Positions 54,743 through 63,765 of a stretch of 64,000 bases of DNA are shown here, one piece after another. The notes under the pieces are model-generated. The model did not search any database. It was not told where the DNA came from and saw only the letters and a program-made list of their open reading frames with translations. The first letter of the stretch is position 1, and each line of letters starts with the position of its first letter. Both the position numbers and the translations under genes were made by a program. Origin of the DNA: Echinicola pacifica DSM 19836 (lineage in GTDB: Bacteria > Bacteroidota > Bacteroidia > Cytophagales > Cyclobacteriaceae); NCBI RefSeq assembly GCF_000373245.1, contig NZ_KB890757.1, positions 62,001-126,000 of the forward strand, read 5' to 3'.

Positions 54743-54942
54743 AATATTGGGTTAGTGGCCAGCATAGTTTCAGGAAATGCCTCTGTTAGTCAATTAGAGA
54801 TTATTGGTTTATGAAAATCAATAAGTGATGGTTTAGGGAGTAAGAATAATGGGATGGAAAGGAAGAGGTTAGTTTCCTATCGGAGGATCATCCTCCCAGG
54901 TAGTGTTGTTTTCCTCCTGAAAGCCTATTCAAGTTTAAATAT

Positions 54943-54987
54943 AAAAAAAAGAATCTATACCTCTTTGAGTATTGAGGTATAGATTCT
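54943..54987 (-). terminator. Terminator or attenuating hairpin after susD
   Basis: A perfect 14-bp inverted repeat (54950-54963 and 54974-54987) around a 10-base loop. Read on the minus strand it ends in a run of eight T, 30 bases after the susD stop. It would reduce or block read-through into the VCBS-haloperoxidase pair. Confidence 0.88.
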
Positions 54988-55016
54988 CTAATGTAATAGA
55001 TCAAATAGGTTGAAGG

Positions 55017-56879
55017 TTAATTTGTGTATCCAGGGTTTTGGATAAGCAGACTGTTTCTGTTCATTTCATCCCTGTGAATAGGCAAGAAATACATTTTGTC
55101 CAGCCACATTCTATTTTCTTTTCCTGGATCAATCAGGAATACATCATAGGAGTAATCATAGACAGTGGGATCATAGCGGTAAAGGTCCGCGGTTTTGCCT
55201 GGCTTGAATGCGCCCACTATATTGATTCCATTTGCTTTACGGCCCAGGGTTTCTTCAGCGATCATCCAGCGGCGCGTATCGTGGTATCTATGCTCTTCGT
55301 AGGCTAGCTCCACTCTTCTTTCATTGCGATAGCGCTCTACCAAAGCTTCACCAGAGTCGGTGATGGCAGGCATTCCCACGCGATATCGGATACGGTTAAG
55401 CCAAATTCTCGCTTCTTCCTCCTGGCCGAGTTCTAAGCAGGCTTCCACATAGTTCAGTACGGCCTCAGTATATCTCAAGAAAGGCCAAGGGATCTCTTGC
55501 CAGGTATTTTGATCCACTATATTAGGATTTGGATCGGTGAATTTCCGAACATAATATCCTGTATAGGATCCGTTCCAATCTTCAATTGGGCTATTACGAG
55601 TGTCCAGTCCAAAGTGGACAACCTTCTTACCGTCCACTACCACCTCATAGGTTCCAGATTGGATCTGGCCCAGTGGATCTCTTGGCTGGTTGGCGGAGGA
55701 TCTAGGTTTCCACTGCGAGCCATCATATAGGATGGAAGCATAGAATCTGGCATCTCTGTTTTCGTAAGGAGCCGAAGCATGCTCGGAATTATCCCAGTCA
55801 AATTCCGTTCCGTCCATCATCTCATAATCATCCACTAATAGCTGGATAGGGCTGTTTCCTGCCCAGTTATTATAGCCGTTGGGACCGTTAAACAGACCTT
55901 GACGGCCACCGTTTTCCTGCTTGGCATTGATGAAGTAGCGTGCAAAGATTAGCTCATTCTCCCCACCATTTCTGGAAAGTGAATTATTCATATAGTTCGC
56001 AATACCTTCCTCATGGGATACTGGAGCACTTAAGTTCAGCAGGTTTCCATCATCGATATCCATCACCGCTTTGGCGGCATCCCTGGCTTGTTGCCATCTA
56101 CTCATACGATCACCGGTAGTATAGCCGATGTATTCGGGGTTTGAATAGCTGCTGATTGTGCTTGACTTCGCCGAAGCGGTAGGGACATCATGAAGATCAC
56201 TGGCGGCATACAGAAGCACACGTGCTTTTAGAGCCATAGCTGCGATTTGGTTGGTACGACCTGACTGCATGTTTTTCCCAGCCAATAGGCCAGCAGAATC
56301 ATCCAGGTCTTCTATGATATGATTGATACATTCTTCCCAGGTGTTTCTTGGGATATCATAGGATTCCTCTCCAAGTTTATAAGCTACGTCCACAATGGGG
56401 AAGGCTCCGAAATAGCGTAATAGTTGATGATTATAATAAGCTCGCATAAACTTCGCTTCGCCCATCAGCTGATCAGCCAATTCCTGATCGGAGAAAGCCG
56501 GCTCGGCGAGGTTATCGATCGCCACATTGGCGGCTCGAATATACGAGTACATATTGCCCCAGGCCAAAGTATTATTTACCCAGCCAATGTCCGCAGGGTT
56601 TGACCGAGCTTCGGTGATGGTGGTGATGCCTCTACCCGGGTGGGTAAACATCGCCTCGTCAGTCAGAGAGGCTAGCATCTGCTCGTCAAAACCTCCGTTT
56701 CCAAGACCGGCGTATATTCCGGTAACTGCTGCTTCTGCCAGAGCGGGGTCTTCCCAAACTTCTTCACCCAATACCTGATCCAAAGGCTTTGTATTCACAA
56801 AGTCCCCGCTACAGGAAGGTAAGATCCATGAACTGACCGCTATCACGCAGATATAGGTTGTTGTTTTTATGATATTCAT
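55017..56879 (-). CDS. SusD/RagB family surface nutrient-binding lipoprotein
   Basis: A 620-residue lipoprotein (Cys23 in LPSC) with the helical SusD fold. It includes N-terminal TKPLDQVLGEEVWEDPALAEAAVTGIY, the tetratricopeptide-like YIRAANVAIDNL and AKFMRAYYNHQLLRYFG, and a C-terminal LRYTEAVLNYVEACLELGQ and RRVELAYEEHRYHDTRRW. SusD caps the SusC channel and captures the nutrient. The gene follows susC by 18 bases, as usual. The ligand is not predictable. No carbohydrate-active enzyme is encoded next to it, so a polysaccharide is not implied. Confidence 0.95.
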   Translation of the reverse strand: MNIIKTTTYICVIAVSSWILPSCSGDFVNTKPLDQVLGEEVWEDPALAEAAVTGIYAGLGNGGFDEQMLASLTDEAMFTHPGRGITTITEARSNPADIGWVNNTLAWGNMYSYIRAANVAIDNLAEPAFSDQELADQLMGEAKFMRAYYNHQLLRYFGAFPIVDVAYKLGEESYDIPRNTWEECINHIIEDLDDSAGLLAGKNMQSGRTNQIAAMALKARVLLYAASDLHDVPTASAKSSTISSYSNPEYIGYTTGDRMSRWQQARDAAKAVMDIDDGNLLNLSAPVSHEEGIANYMNNSLSRNGGENELIFARYFINAKQENGGRQGLFNGPNGYNNWAGNSPIQLLVDDYEMMDGTEFDWDNSEHASAPYENRDARFYASILYDGSQWKPRSSANQPRDPLGQIQSGTYEVVVDGKKVVHFGLDTRNSPIEDWNGSYTGYYVRKFTDPNPNIVDQNTWQEIPWPFLRYTEAVLNYVEACLELGQEEEARIWLNRIRYRVGMPAITDSGEALVERYRNERRVELAYEEHRYHDTRRWMIAEETLGRKANGINIVGAFKPGKTADLYRYDPTVYDYSYDVFLIDPGKENRMWLDKMYFLPIHRDEMNRNSLLIQNPGYTN

Positions 56880-56897
56880 AGTTAAGTCCTTTAGTGA

Positions 56898-59800
56898 TTA
56901 GAATGTTACCGATAGACCTGTATTGATTACCCGAGCCTGTGGGTAGTATTGGCCTGTGGAGGCGTCTGACTCAGGATCCATAATTCCTAGCTTGTTCATG
57001 AAATTGAACAAGTTGAGTCCATTGGCAAATAGCCTTAGGTTTTTCATTCCGATTTTCTCGCCTATTTCCATTGGTAAGGTATAGCCTATCTCGAAGTTCT
57101 TTAGACGGATATAATCCGCACTTCTAAACCAATAGGTGTTTCCGTTGGAATAATATTGATCACTACGATTGGCAATACGAGGATCTACCGAACTAGGATT
57201 TTCTACGGTCCAGCGGTTTTCATATATGTCAAGGAAGTAGTTTCCGATATTTCCGGATTCTCCAGCACTGATATATTGTCTGGCACCGAAGGCTCCCTGA
57301 ATTAGTATGGCTAAGTCAAAGTTCTTGTAATTCGCTGTCAGGTTAATTCCTCCCTGGAACATTGGGATATTATTCTGATCCATTCTCACCCGATCATCAG
57401 GTGTGATGGCTCCGTCATTATTATAATCCACATACTTCATATCACCTGGACGAAGGTCATTGGTGATGGAAGAGTAGTCTAGATTCTCTGCATCGATGGA
57501 CGCTTGGTCAGGGAATACCCCGTCATACTGGTAAACCAGGAATGTATTCATCGGCTTGCCAGTTGATTTTTGCCAGTCTGGAGCTCCAGGAGCTTCATCC
57601 CAGAAAAGAATCTTATTCTTAGCATAGCCACCGTTGGCACTAATGGAGTAATTAAAGCCACCTTCGGTTCTGTTTCTATAACCGATTTGGAAATCAACCC
57701 CGGAGTTGGCCACTTCGCCGATATTCTCCGCAGGTAATGAAATCCCGGTAGTCTGTGGTACAGAAGCATTTTTTCTCCATAGGATATTGGTTCTTTTATT
57801 ATAGAAGTAATCCAATTCGAAGAATACCTTGCCATCCATCAGCTGACCTTCGATCCCAATATTGGAGTTATTGGCGATTTCCCAGGAGATGGTGGTGTTT
57901 GGAACTCTCGTTTCATAGAGTGTTTTCGTTTCTGTGCCATCAATGATATAAGAACCAAAGCCATAAGTGGCCAGGAATTGGTATTCCTGAAGGGTTTGGG
58001 TACCGTCTCCATTGGTATCAAAATAAATTTGATCATTCCCCATCTGTCCCCAGCTACCTCTGATTTTGAAGAATTCAAGTCCTGGAAGGGCATTTTTGAA
58101 GAAGTCTTCCTCAGAAGCTACCCATCCCATCATGATGCCTGGGAAGAAGCCATATCGAGTGTCCTCCGGGAAAATATAAGAAGCATCATATCTCCATAGA
58201 AATTCTGCCAGGTACTTTTCCTTATAGTTATAAGCTGCCCGGCCAAAGTAGTTTAGCCTTGCTCTTTCATAGGCATCTCCGCCATTATCTTTTTCCTTAT
58301 CACCACCGGCAAATAGCTGATCGAGGTTGTCAGAAATATAATACCTTCTGAAAGCCCAGAAATTATCACCTTCTTCAGTTTCCTTATTAGTACCCGCAAG
58401 GATATTTAGGCTGTGGTCTTCATTGAATACCTTTTCGTAGGACATCACCCCACCAAGGAGGATATTCAATTGGTTGTATTGTTGCTGACGAAGACGTGGT
58501 TCAGCAGGGCCTCTTTTACTTGGCACCAACACCGGCGTCACACCATCTGCTTCGAATCCAGTTCCTCTTTCGTATAGAGTCCATGGAATCTCCCATCTTT
58601 TGATCCCTCTGGAGAGTTTATCCACCGCAGCGGTACCGACAAATTTCAGGCCCTCTACTCCAGGGATTTTGATCGTTAACTCACCGTTTGACTGGAAGTA
58701 ATCTCTTTTATCACGATCATATCCGGTGGCGTTGGTGGTGATGACCACTGGGTTTTCACCATTTTCGATATCTGGTCCCGGAAGTCCGTTTGGCCAATAT
58801 GCAGGCTGATGAGGCTTTCCTCGTACCTGCATACGGAAGATGGCTCCTGCACTTCTTGTAGGATAATGTCTGTATTCTTCACGACCAAGTACACCCAGTT
58901 TTACACTGATATAGTCGTTGATCTTTGCGTCAAGGTTGATTCTAAGGTCGTATTGCTTATATCCTGTAGCGGCATTTTTATAGTAGGCATCTTGATTTTG
59001 ATAGCCTAGGGAAGCTAGATACTTTACGTCTTCACTTCCGCCGATCAGCTGCAAATTATGTTTTACCTGTGGCGACCAGTTTTTGAGCGTAGCGCCATAC
59101 CAATCGGTATTGGGATAATTCCACGGGTCATTGTCTGCCTTATAAGCGGCGATATCATCAGGGGAGAATGGTGCTGCTCTTTCCTGTCCGTCAGGGCGTG
59201 TATATACACCGGTAGTTTTGTAAGCTTGATTTGCATCAGCCCATTCATCCACTGGAAGTTCATAGACGCTAAGGTCGTTGAGCATTTCGGTGTACTGCGC
59301 AGCATTGGCCATATCAGGCAGTACGGTAGGCTGAGCCCATCCCTGGTTAAACTGGTAGGACAATTCCGGCTTGCCTGATCGACCACGCTTGGTGGTCACG
59401 AGGATCACGCCATTGGCCGCCCTAGAACCGTAGATGGCCGCAGAGGCATCTTTCAATACCGAGATGCTTTCTATATCGTTTGGATTTAACCTTTCGAATC
59501 CTCCTGCACGTGCAGGGATCCCATCGATTACGATCAAGGCATCATTATTACCAAGGGTATTTGATCCCCGGATACGTAAGCCAGAGCCGTCATTTCCTGG
59601 TTCACCACTTCTATTTACCGCTACCACACCGGACATTCTTCCGGCGATGGAGTTGGAGATATTCGTGGCTGGAGATTTGGCAAGATCGGCGCCTTTGACG
59701 GCTGCTACTGCTCCTGTAATGGTCTCTTTCTTTTGCTCACCGTAACCTACCACGATCACCTCATCCATGGATTGCATGTCCATCTGTAAGGTGACAGAGA

Positions 59801-60092
59801 TTTCGTTCTTATTGCCTACCGCTACATTTTGCGTCTCGAAGCCAATGAATGATAAGGTGAGTACTGCATCTCCCTGGTTTAGGTTGATGCTGAATTTACC
59901 GTCAAGGTCTGTGACGGTACCGCGGGTGGTTCCCTCTATCAGGACTGATACGCCTGGTAGTGGTAATTTGTCTTCAGCGGAAATGACCGTTCCGGTCACC
60001 TCGCGCCCCTGTCCATATGCCATTGCTTGCCATCCGGCAATCAATAAAAGGCTCAGCATAAGGACTCTGAACTTTCGTAAAGTTTGAGTCAT
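56898..60092 (-). CDS. SusC/RagA family TonB-dependent outer-membrane transporter
   Basis: A 1064-residue outer-membrane importer. The start is the ATG giving MTQTLRKFRVLML and a clear signal peptide; a TTG 36 bases upstream lacks support. Following the signal are a carboxypeptidase-regulatory-like domain (about 30-105), a TonB box region DEVIVVGYG (110-118), the plug (about 120-236, with LRIRGSNTLGNNDALIVIDGIP) and a beta barrel ending in an aromatic residue (LSVTF). It lacks the extra STN domain that would signal to an anti-sigma factor, and no such regulator is nearby. A 23-bp palindrome lies about 60-80 bases upstream of the ATG. Confidence 0.95.
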   Translation of the reverse strand: MTQTLRKFRVLMLSLLLIAGWQAMAYGQGREVTGTVISAEDKLPLPGVSVLIEGTTRGTVTDLDGKFSINLNQGDAVLTLSFIGFETQNVAVGNKNEISVTLQMDMQSMDEVIVVGYGEQKKETITGAVAAVKGADLAKSPATNISNSIAGRMSGVVAVNRSGEPGNDGSGLRIRGSNTLGNNDALIVIDGIPARAGGFERLNPNDIESISVLKDASAAIYGSRAANGVILVTTKRGRSGKPELSYQFNQGWAQPTVLPDMANAAQYTEMLNDLSVYELPVDEWADANQAYKTTGVYTRPDGQERAAPFSPDDIAAYKADNDPWNYPNTDWYGATLKNWSPQVKHNLQLIGGSEDVKYLASLGYQNQDAYYKNAATGYKQYDLRINLDAKINDYISVKLGVLGREEYRHYPTRSAGAIFRMQVRGKPHQPAYWPNGLPGPDIENGENPVVITTNATGYDRDKRDYFQSNGELTIKIPGVEGLKFVGTAAVDKLSRGIKRWEIPWTLYERGTGFEADGVTPVLVPSKRGPAEPRLRQQQYNQLNILLGGVMSYEKVFNEDHSLNILAGTNKETEEGDNFWAFRRYYISDNLDQLFAGGDKEKDNGGDAYERARLNYFGRAAYNYKEKYLAEFLWRYDASYIFPEDTRYGFFPGIMMGWVASEEDFFKNALPGLEFFKIRGSWGQMGNDQIYFDTNGDGTQTLQEYQFLATYGFGSYIIDGTETKTLYETRVPNTTISWEIANNSNIGIEGQLMDGKVFFELDYFYNKRTNILWRKNASVPQTTGISLPAENIGEVANSGVDFQIGYRNRTEGGFNYSISANGGYAKNKILFWDEAPGAPDWQKSTGKPMNTFLVYQYDGVFPDQASIDAENLDYSSITNDLRPGDMKYVDYNNDGAITPDDRVRMDQNNIPMFQGGINLTANYKNFDLAILIQGAFGARQYISAGESGNIGNYFLDIYENRWTVENPSSVDPRIANRSDQYYSNGNTYWFRSADYIRLKNFEIGYTLPMEIGEKIGMKNLRLFANGLNLFNFMNKLGIMDPESDASTGQYYPQARVINTGLSVTF

Positions 60093-60148
60093 GTGGGTTT
60101 TTTTAAATGGTTTATTTATTATCCACAAAACCCGAAAAATAACTTAGC

Positions 60149-60171
60149 ATTATCAGTAAACTACTGATAAT
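60149..60171. promoter_or_regulatory. 23-bp perfect palindrome upstream of susC
   Basis: ATTATCAGTA and TACTGATAAT around three bases (AAC). On the minus strand it precedes a near-consensus -7 sequence (TTATTTTTC) and overlaps the -33 region, so it could be a dimeric regulator operator for the SusC-haloperoxidase module. A simple RNA hairpin is the alternative. Confidence 0.6.
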
Positions 60172-60725
60172 AAAATTGTTAAAAATACACTTTATATCTT
60201 TTTCACGCTTTTTCGACGGATAAAGATAATTTGGTAGTGAGTAGGTTATGATAATGCCTGAGGCATGATCCGGGTTTATGTTTTACTAAATTGGCTGTAA
60301 ATCATGAGAAATGCAATATCTTATTTTGAACCTTTGGTGCGTAGGTTTACATTTTCACTAGTATTTAATATTATTTTTTAGGTTAATCGTAAAAGAAGTG
60401 ATGGTTATTTGCCAATTTATAAGTCGGAAACGATTGCTGCCTTTCGAAACTCTAATATTGTGTTTTCTACAAGTTTTATTTAATTAGTTCTGCAATTCAA
60501 ACTCTTTATAGGACTATACAGCCTATTCAAAGCCCTTTTGCAGGATAAAAATAGTGGTCAATTTCATGAAGAATTAAAACTGCTCTTACTATTTTATTAA
60601 ATGAATAGATGGTAAGATATTGATTGTGAGTAGGTTGGTGGCGAGGTATGGAGAGCTCTTTTCATGGAAGCATTTACCTTTCTGTAGTGATAAGTATTAG
60701 GCTTTGGAATTACATGCGGTTTAAT
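60172..60725. other. Gene-free region, left part
   Basis: About 550 AT-rich bases with no supportable ORF, hairpin terminator or RNA gene. It is presumably upstream control sequence for susC on the minus strand. Confidence 0.4.
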
Positions 60726-60761
60726 TTTGAAAATTTTACGGACCAAGCTATATTTATTGCG

Positions 60762-60841
60762 TAAGGTTTAAATAATTGGAAAGAATTGGCAGCTATTGGC
60801 TGTCCGTTCTTTGTTTTACAGCTTCTTAGGAAGCTTTTTTT
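60762..60841 (+). ncRNA. Candidate small structured RNA or attenuator leader
   Basis: TTTG (60726-60729) and TATATTTA (60749-60756) are exactly 19 bases apart, matching the Bacteroidetes TTTG-N19-TAnnTTTG promoter at all but the last base. Downstream a long hairpin (60780-60812; AAAGAA...CAGC with GCTG...TTCTTT, 14 pairs with one mismatch and two wobbles) is followed by a short terminator hairpin (AGCTTC/GAAGCT, 60820-60835) and six T. No ORF lies inside. The start near 60762 is estimated from the promoter. It could be an RNA of about 80 bases or an attenuated leader of the downstream gene. Confidence 0.35.
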
Positions 60842-61022
60842 ATGCCTTACATTTTTCAAGCGCCTTTTATTTCAGAATGAAACCCTTCTTCTTCGGTAAA
60901 GCGTAATTTCTATTTTTGACAGGATATGGCTTGAAATAGTTAAATAATGTCAAAGCAACCCGCCTTAAGCCTACTTGTTGAATATTATTACTAATTTTTC
61001 CATGTCAAAAAATATGGAATTG

Positions 61023-63665
61023 ATGAAAAAATTTTTATTGTCCCTGAGCCTACTAATTATAGTCATTGGATGCCTTGATAGCAGGTCTTTATTTGGCCAG
61101 GGGATACGAGGGCGGATTATAGAGACAGATGGAACTCCCATCGCTTACGCATCCGTATTTGTCCGAAACCTTAATGATGGCATACCCACCAACCAATCCG
61201 GTGAATTTGAATACCCACTTGCTCCAGGGAATTATGATATTATCATCAGACATCTTGGCTATGAAACCCTCCAAAAATCAGTGGAAATCTCCAAGGAATG
61301 GGTTTCCTTAGAAATCAAACTGACTGCTCAAACCTATGCCATGGAGGAGGTTGAGGTGAAAGGTGGTGCAGAAGATCCGGCCTTAACGGTCATGCGAAAG
61401 GCCATTAGCAAGGCCAAGTACCATCGGCTTCAGGTGGACGAATACTCTATGAAGGTCTATATCAAAGGCACTGGAGAGCTCACCGATGCTCCCTTTTTTC
61501 TCAAGAAAAAGCTAAAAGAGGAGGGCTTAGCGCTCAATGAGGCCTATACTTCCGAGTCTGTGTCGGAGATTACTTTTCGCCAAGCCAATGAGCTTACGGA
61601 AAAAGTGATCAGTATGAGGTCTGCCGGCGAAAACAATCAAGCTTCCCCTGCGCCCTATATCGGGGCTTCATTTTACGCTGACAAGGTAAATGAGGCCGTC
61701 TCGCCTTTGGCACGGTATGCTTTTTCATATTATCGATTTAAGCATGAAGGAACCTTCTTTGACCATGGAGTGATGGTCAATAAAATCAAAGTCACGCCAA
61801 GATCCAAAGGGGAGCAGGTTTTTGAGGGGTATATTTATATTATTGAGGAGTTATGGGCTATTCATAGTCTGGACCTAAAGACCTCTATTATGGGGTTTGA
61901 TGTGAGCGTAACGCAGCAGTATGCTCCCGTGCAGGATAAGGTGTGGATGCCTTTGACTCATGTATATAATTTTGGAGGCAGCTTTTTCGGCTTTGCCGGG
62001 CACTATAAATACCTGGCTTCCACCAGAGACTATAAGCTGACGCTTAATCCTGATTTAATAGCCGAAACTGAGATCTTAGACGAAAAGGTAGAGGATATCC
62101 CTGATGAAGTGAGCTCCTTCAAAAGTGAGAAAAATGCCGTGGCCCAACTTGCAGAGTCAAGCCAGATGACCCGTAAGGATTTCAGAAAGCTTATCAGGGA
62201 ATATGAAAAGGAGGAAATCAAAGAAAGGGAAGATCCGGAGGTGGCCGTGATTCGAAATTATACCATTGATAGTTTAGCAAAGGAGCGTAGTCAGGTGTAT
62301 TGGGATAGTATTCGTCCCGTAAAATTAACTGATAAAGAAATCCAGGGATACCACAGAGATGACAGCCTGGCCATGATAGAGGCGGCAAAAGTCAGTGATA
62401 TTGATTCCTTAGCGGATATGGCCAAGAAGAAATTTAAACCGCTGGATATCCTTGGAGGACGGACCTACTTCCTGGGAGCTGGAAGGTCGATAGGCTTTGC
62501 AAGCAATTGGACTCGTTTTTCTTTCAATACTGTTGAAGGGTTTAAGATGGGATTGGGAGGCTTTTATCAGGTAGAACGAAAAGACTCCTTATTAAATAAG
62601 TCTTATTCATGGAAAATCAGCCCGGAACTGAGGTACGGCTTTACGAGCAAAACCTGGTATGGTACCATGGACTTTTATAAACAGTGGACCCACGATCGGA
62701 GCAATCTTAAATATGGCTTGAGTGCAGGTAAATATATTTATCAATATAATGGGGACCAGCCCATCAGCGAATTAATTAATGCAGCCTATTCCTTATTACT
62801 GCGCCAAAATTATATGAAGCTTTATGAGCAGCAATTTGTTCGACTTTATTTTGAACATCGGCCAAAGGACGCTTTTTCATATAAGGTAAACTTGATGTAT
62901 GCGGATAGAGGGCCTTTGGAAAATCACTCTAATTACAGTTTTTATAATAAGGAAGGAAGAGGATATTCTTCCAATACTCCTGTCAATATAGAGGCTGGTC
63001 CTGATGCATTTTCTGCCAATGAATCGCTAGTGATTGAGGCAGAGCTGACTTGGAGGCCGGGGATAAAATACTATATGCGCAATGGAGTGAAATACCCTTT
63101 AAGCCAATCGGTACCCGCTATAAAATTTGAGTATGCCAAGGGTTTTTCTAATATAGGCTTGGGGGAGAATAGCGCTGATTTTGACCGCTGGGCTTTAGGC
63201 GTGAAGCATAGCATAGAATTTGGGGTGAGCGGGGATCTGAATTTTAATATCCGGGCGGGGGGATTCCTGAATAATAATAAGGTTTACTTTATGGATTATG
63301 CTCATTTTGGAGGCAATAGAACCTTATTTACAAGCATGGGAACGGTCGGTAATTATCGGTTTTTGGATTATTATGATTTTAGCACCCAGAGCAACTATAT
63401 AAGTGGCCTCATACATTACCAATTCCGGAAATTTTTGTTCACTCAACTGCCCATTTTACGGTTTTCGGGGGTTAAAGAAAACCTATTCCTCAATTACCTT
63501 AAGACCGAGTATTCCCCACATTATTGGGAGCTGGGCTATTCTTTGGATAACCTATTTAGGGTTTTCAGGGTAGAGATGGGTGCTGGATTTGAGAATGGGG
63601 AATATTCTCGGGGAGGCCTGCGTCTCGGTGTGGCGACGTTCATTACTATAGGGTCCGGGGATTAG
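61023..63665 (+). CDS. DUF5686 outer-membrane protein with N-terminal carboxypeptidase-regulatory-like domain
   Basis: I start at the ATG giving MKKFLLSLSLLIIVIG, since a signal peptide begins there; earlier TTG and ATG codons in frame only add polar residues. The 880-residue product has a beta-sandwich regulatory-like domain at about residues 27-105 (GRIIETDGTPIAYASVFVRNL...IIRHLGYETLQ). Next comes a DUF5686 region and a C-terminal barrel-like part with many aromatic strands. Such proteins are common in Bacteroidetes outer membranes; their role is unknown, and transport or surface assembly is only a guess. VIGC at Cys17 is a possible lipobox, but a cleavage after FGQ fits as well. It ends before a strong bidirectional terminator. 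Confidence 0.82.
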   Translation: MKKFLLSLSLLIIVIGCLDSRSLFGQGIRGRIIETDGTPIAYASVFVRNLNDGIPTNQSGEFEYPLAPGNYDIIIRHLGYETLQKSVEISKEWVSLEIKLTAQTYAMEEVEVKGGAEDPALTVMRKAISKAKYHRLQVDEYSMKVYIKGTGELTDAPFFLKKKLKEEGLALNEAYTSESVSEITFRQANELTEKVISMRSAGENNQASPAPYIGASFYADKVNEAVSPLARYAFSYYRFKHEGTFFDHGVMVNKIKVTPRSKGEQVFEGYIYIIEELWAIHSLDLKTSIMGFDVSVTQQYAPVQDKVWMPLTHVYNFGGSFFGFAGHYKYLASTRDYKLTLNPDLIAETEILDEKVEDIPDEVSSFKSEKNAVAQLAESSQMTRKDFRKLIREYEKEEIKEREDPEVAVIRNYTIDSLAKERSQVYWDSIRPVKLTDKEIQGYHRDDSLAMIEAAKVSDIDSLADMAKKKFKPLDILGGRTYFLGAGRSIGFASNWTRFSFNTVEGFKMGLGGFYQVERKDSLLNKSYSWKISPELRYGFTSKTWYGTMDFYKQWTHDRSNLKYGLSAGKYIYQYNGDQPISELINAAYSLLLRQNYMKLYEQQFVRLYFEHRPKDAFSYKVNLMYADRGPLENHSNYSFYNKEGRGYSSNTPVNIEAGPDAFSANESLVIEAELTWRPGIKYYMRNGVKYPLSQSVPAIKFEYAKGFSNIGLGENSADFDRWALGVKHSIEFGVSGDLNFNIRAGGFLNNNKVYFMDYAHFGGNRTLFTSMGTVGNYRFLDYYDFSTQSNYISGLIHYQFRKFLFTQLPILRFSGVKENLFLNYLKTEYSPHYWELGYSLDNLFRVFRVEMGAGFENGEYSRGGLRLGVATFITIGSGD

Positions 63666-63706
63666 TTCTGGTGGAGAAGCAGGAGATTGAATAAGATTAA
63701 GGAACA

Positions 63707-63738
63707 AAAAAAGCAGCTGAGAAATCAGCTGCTTTTTT
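63707..63738. terminator. Bidirectional terminator between DUF5686 gene and frr
   Basis: A perfect 14-bp inverted repeat, GCAGCTGA/TCAGCTGC plus flanking A and T runs, around a GAAA loop. It serves the plus-strand gene and the convergent frr gene. Confidence 0.95.
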
Positions 63739-63765
63739 GAATAGTAGTAGGAAAAACCAGGAGGA

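Noticed and set aside
60119-60127. Perfect TTATCCACA DnaA box
   Set aside because: It is a single copy in the susC leader, with no cluster of further boxes and no dnaA nearby. dnaN at 39.8 kb is 20 kb away. Chance is the best explanation; it is not an origin.
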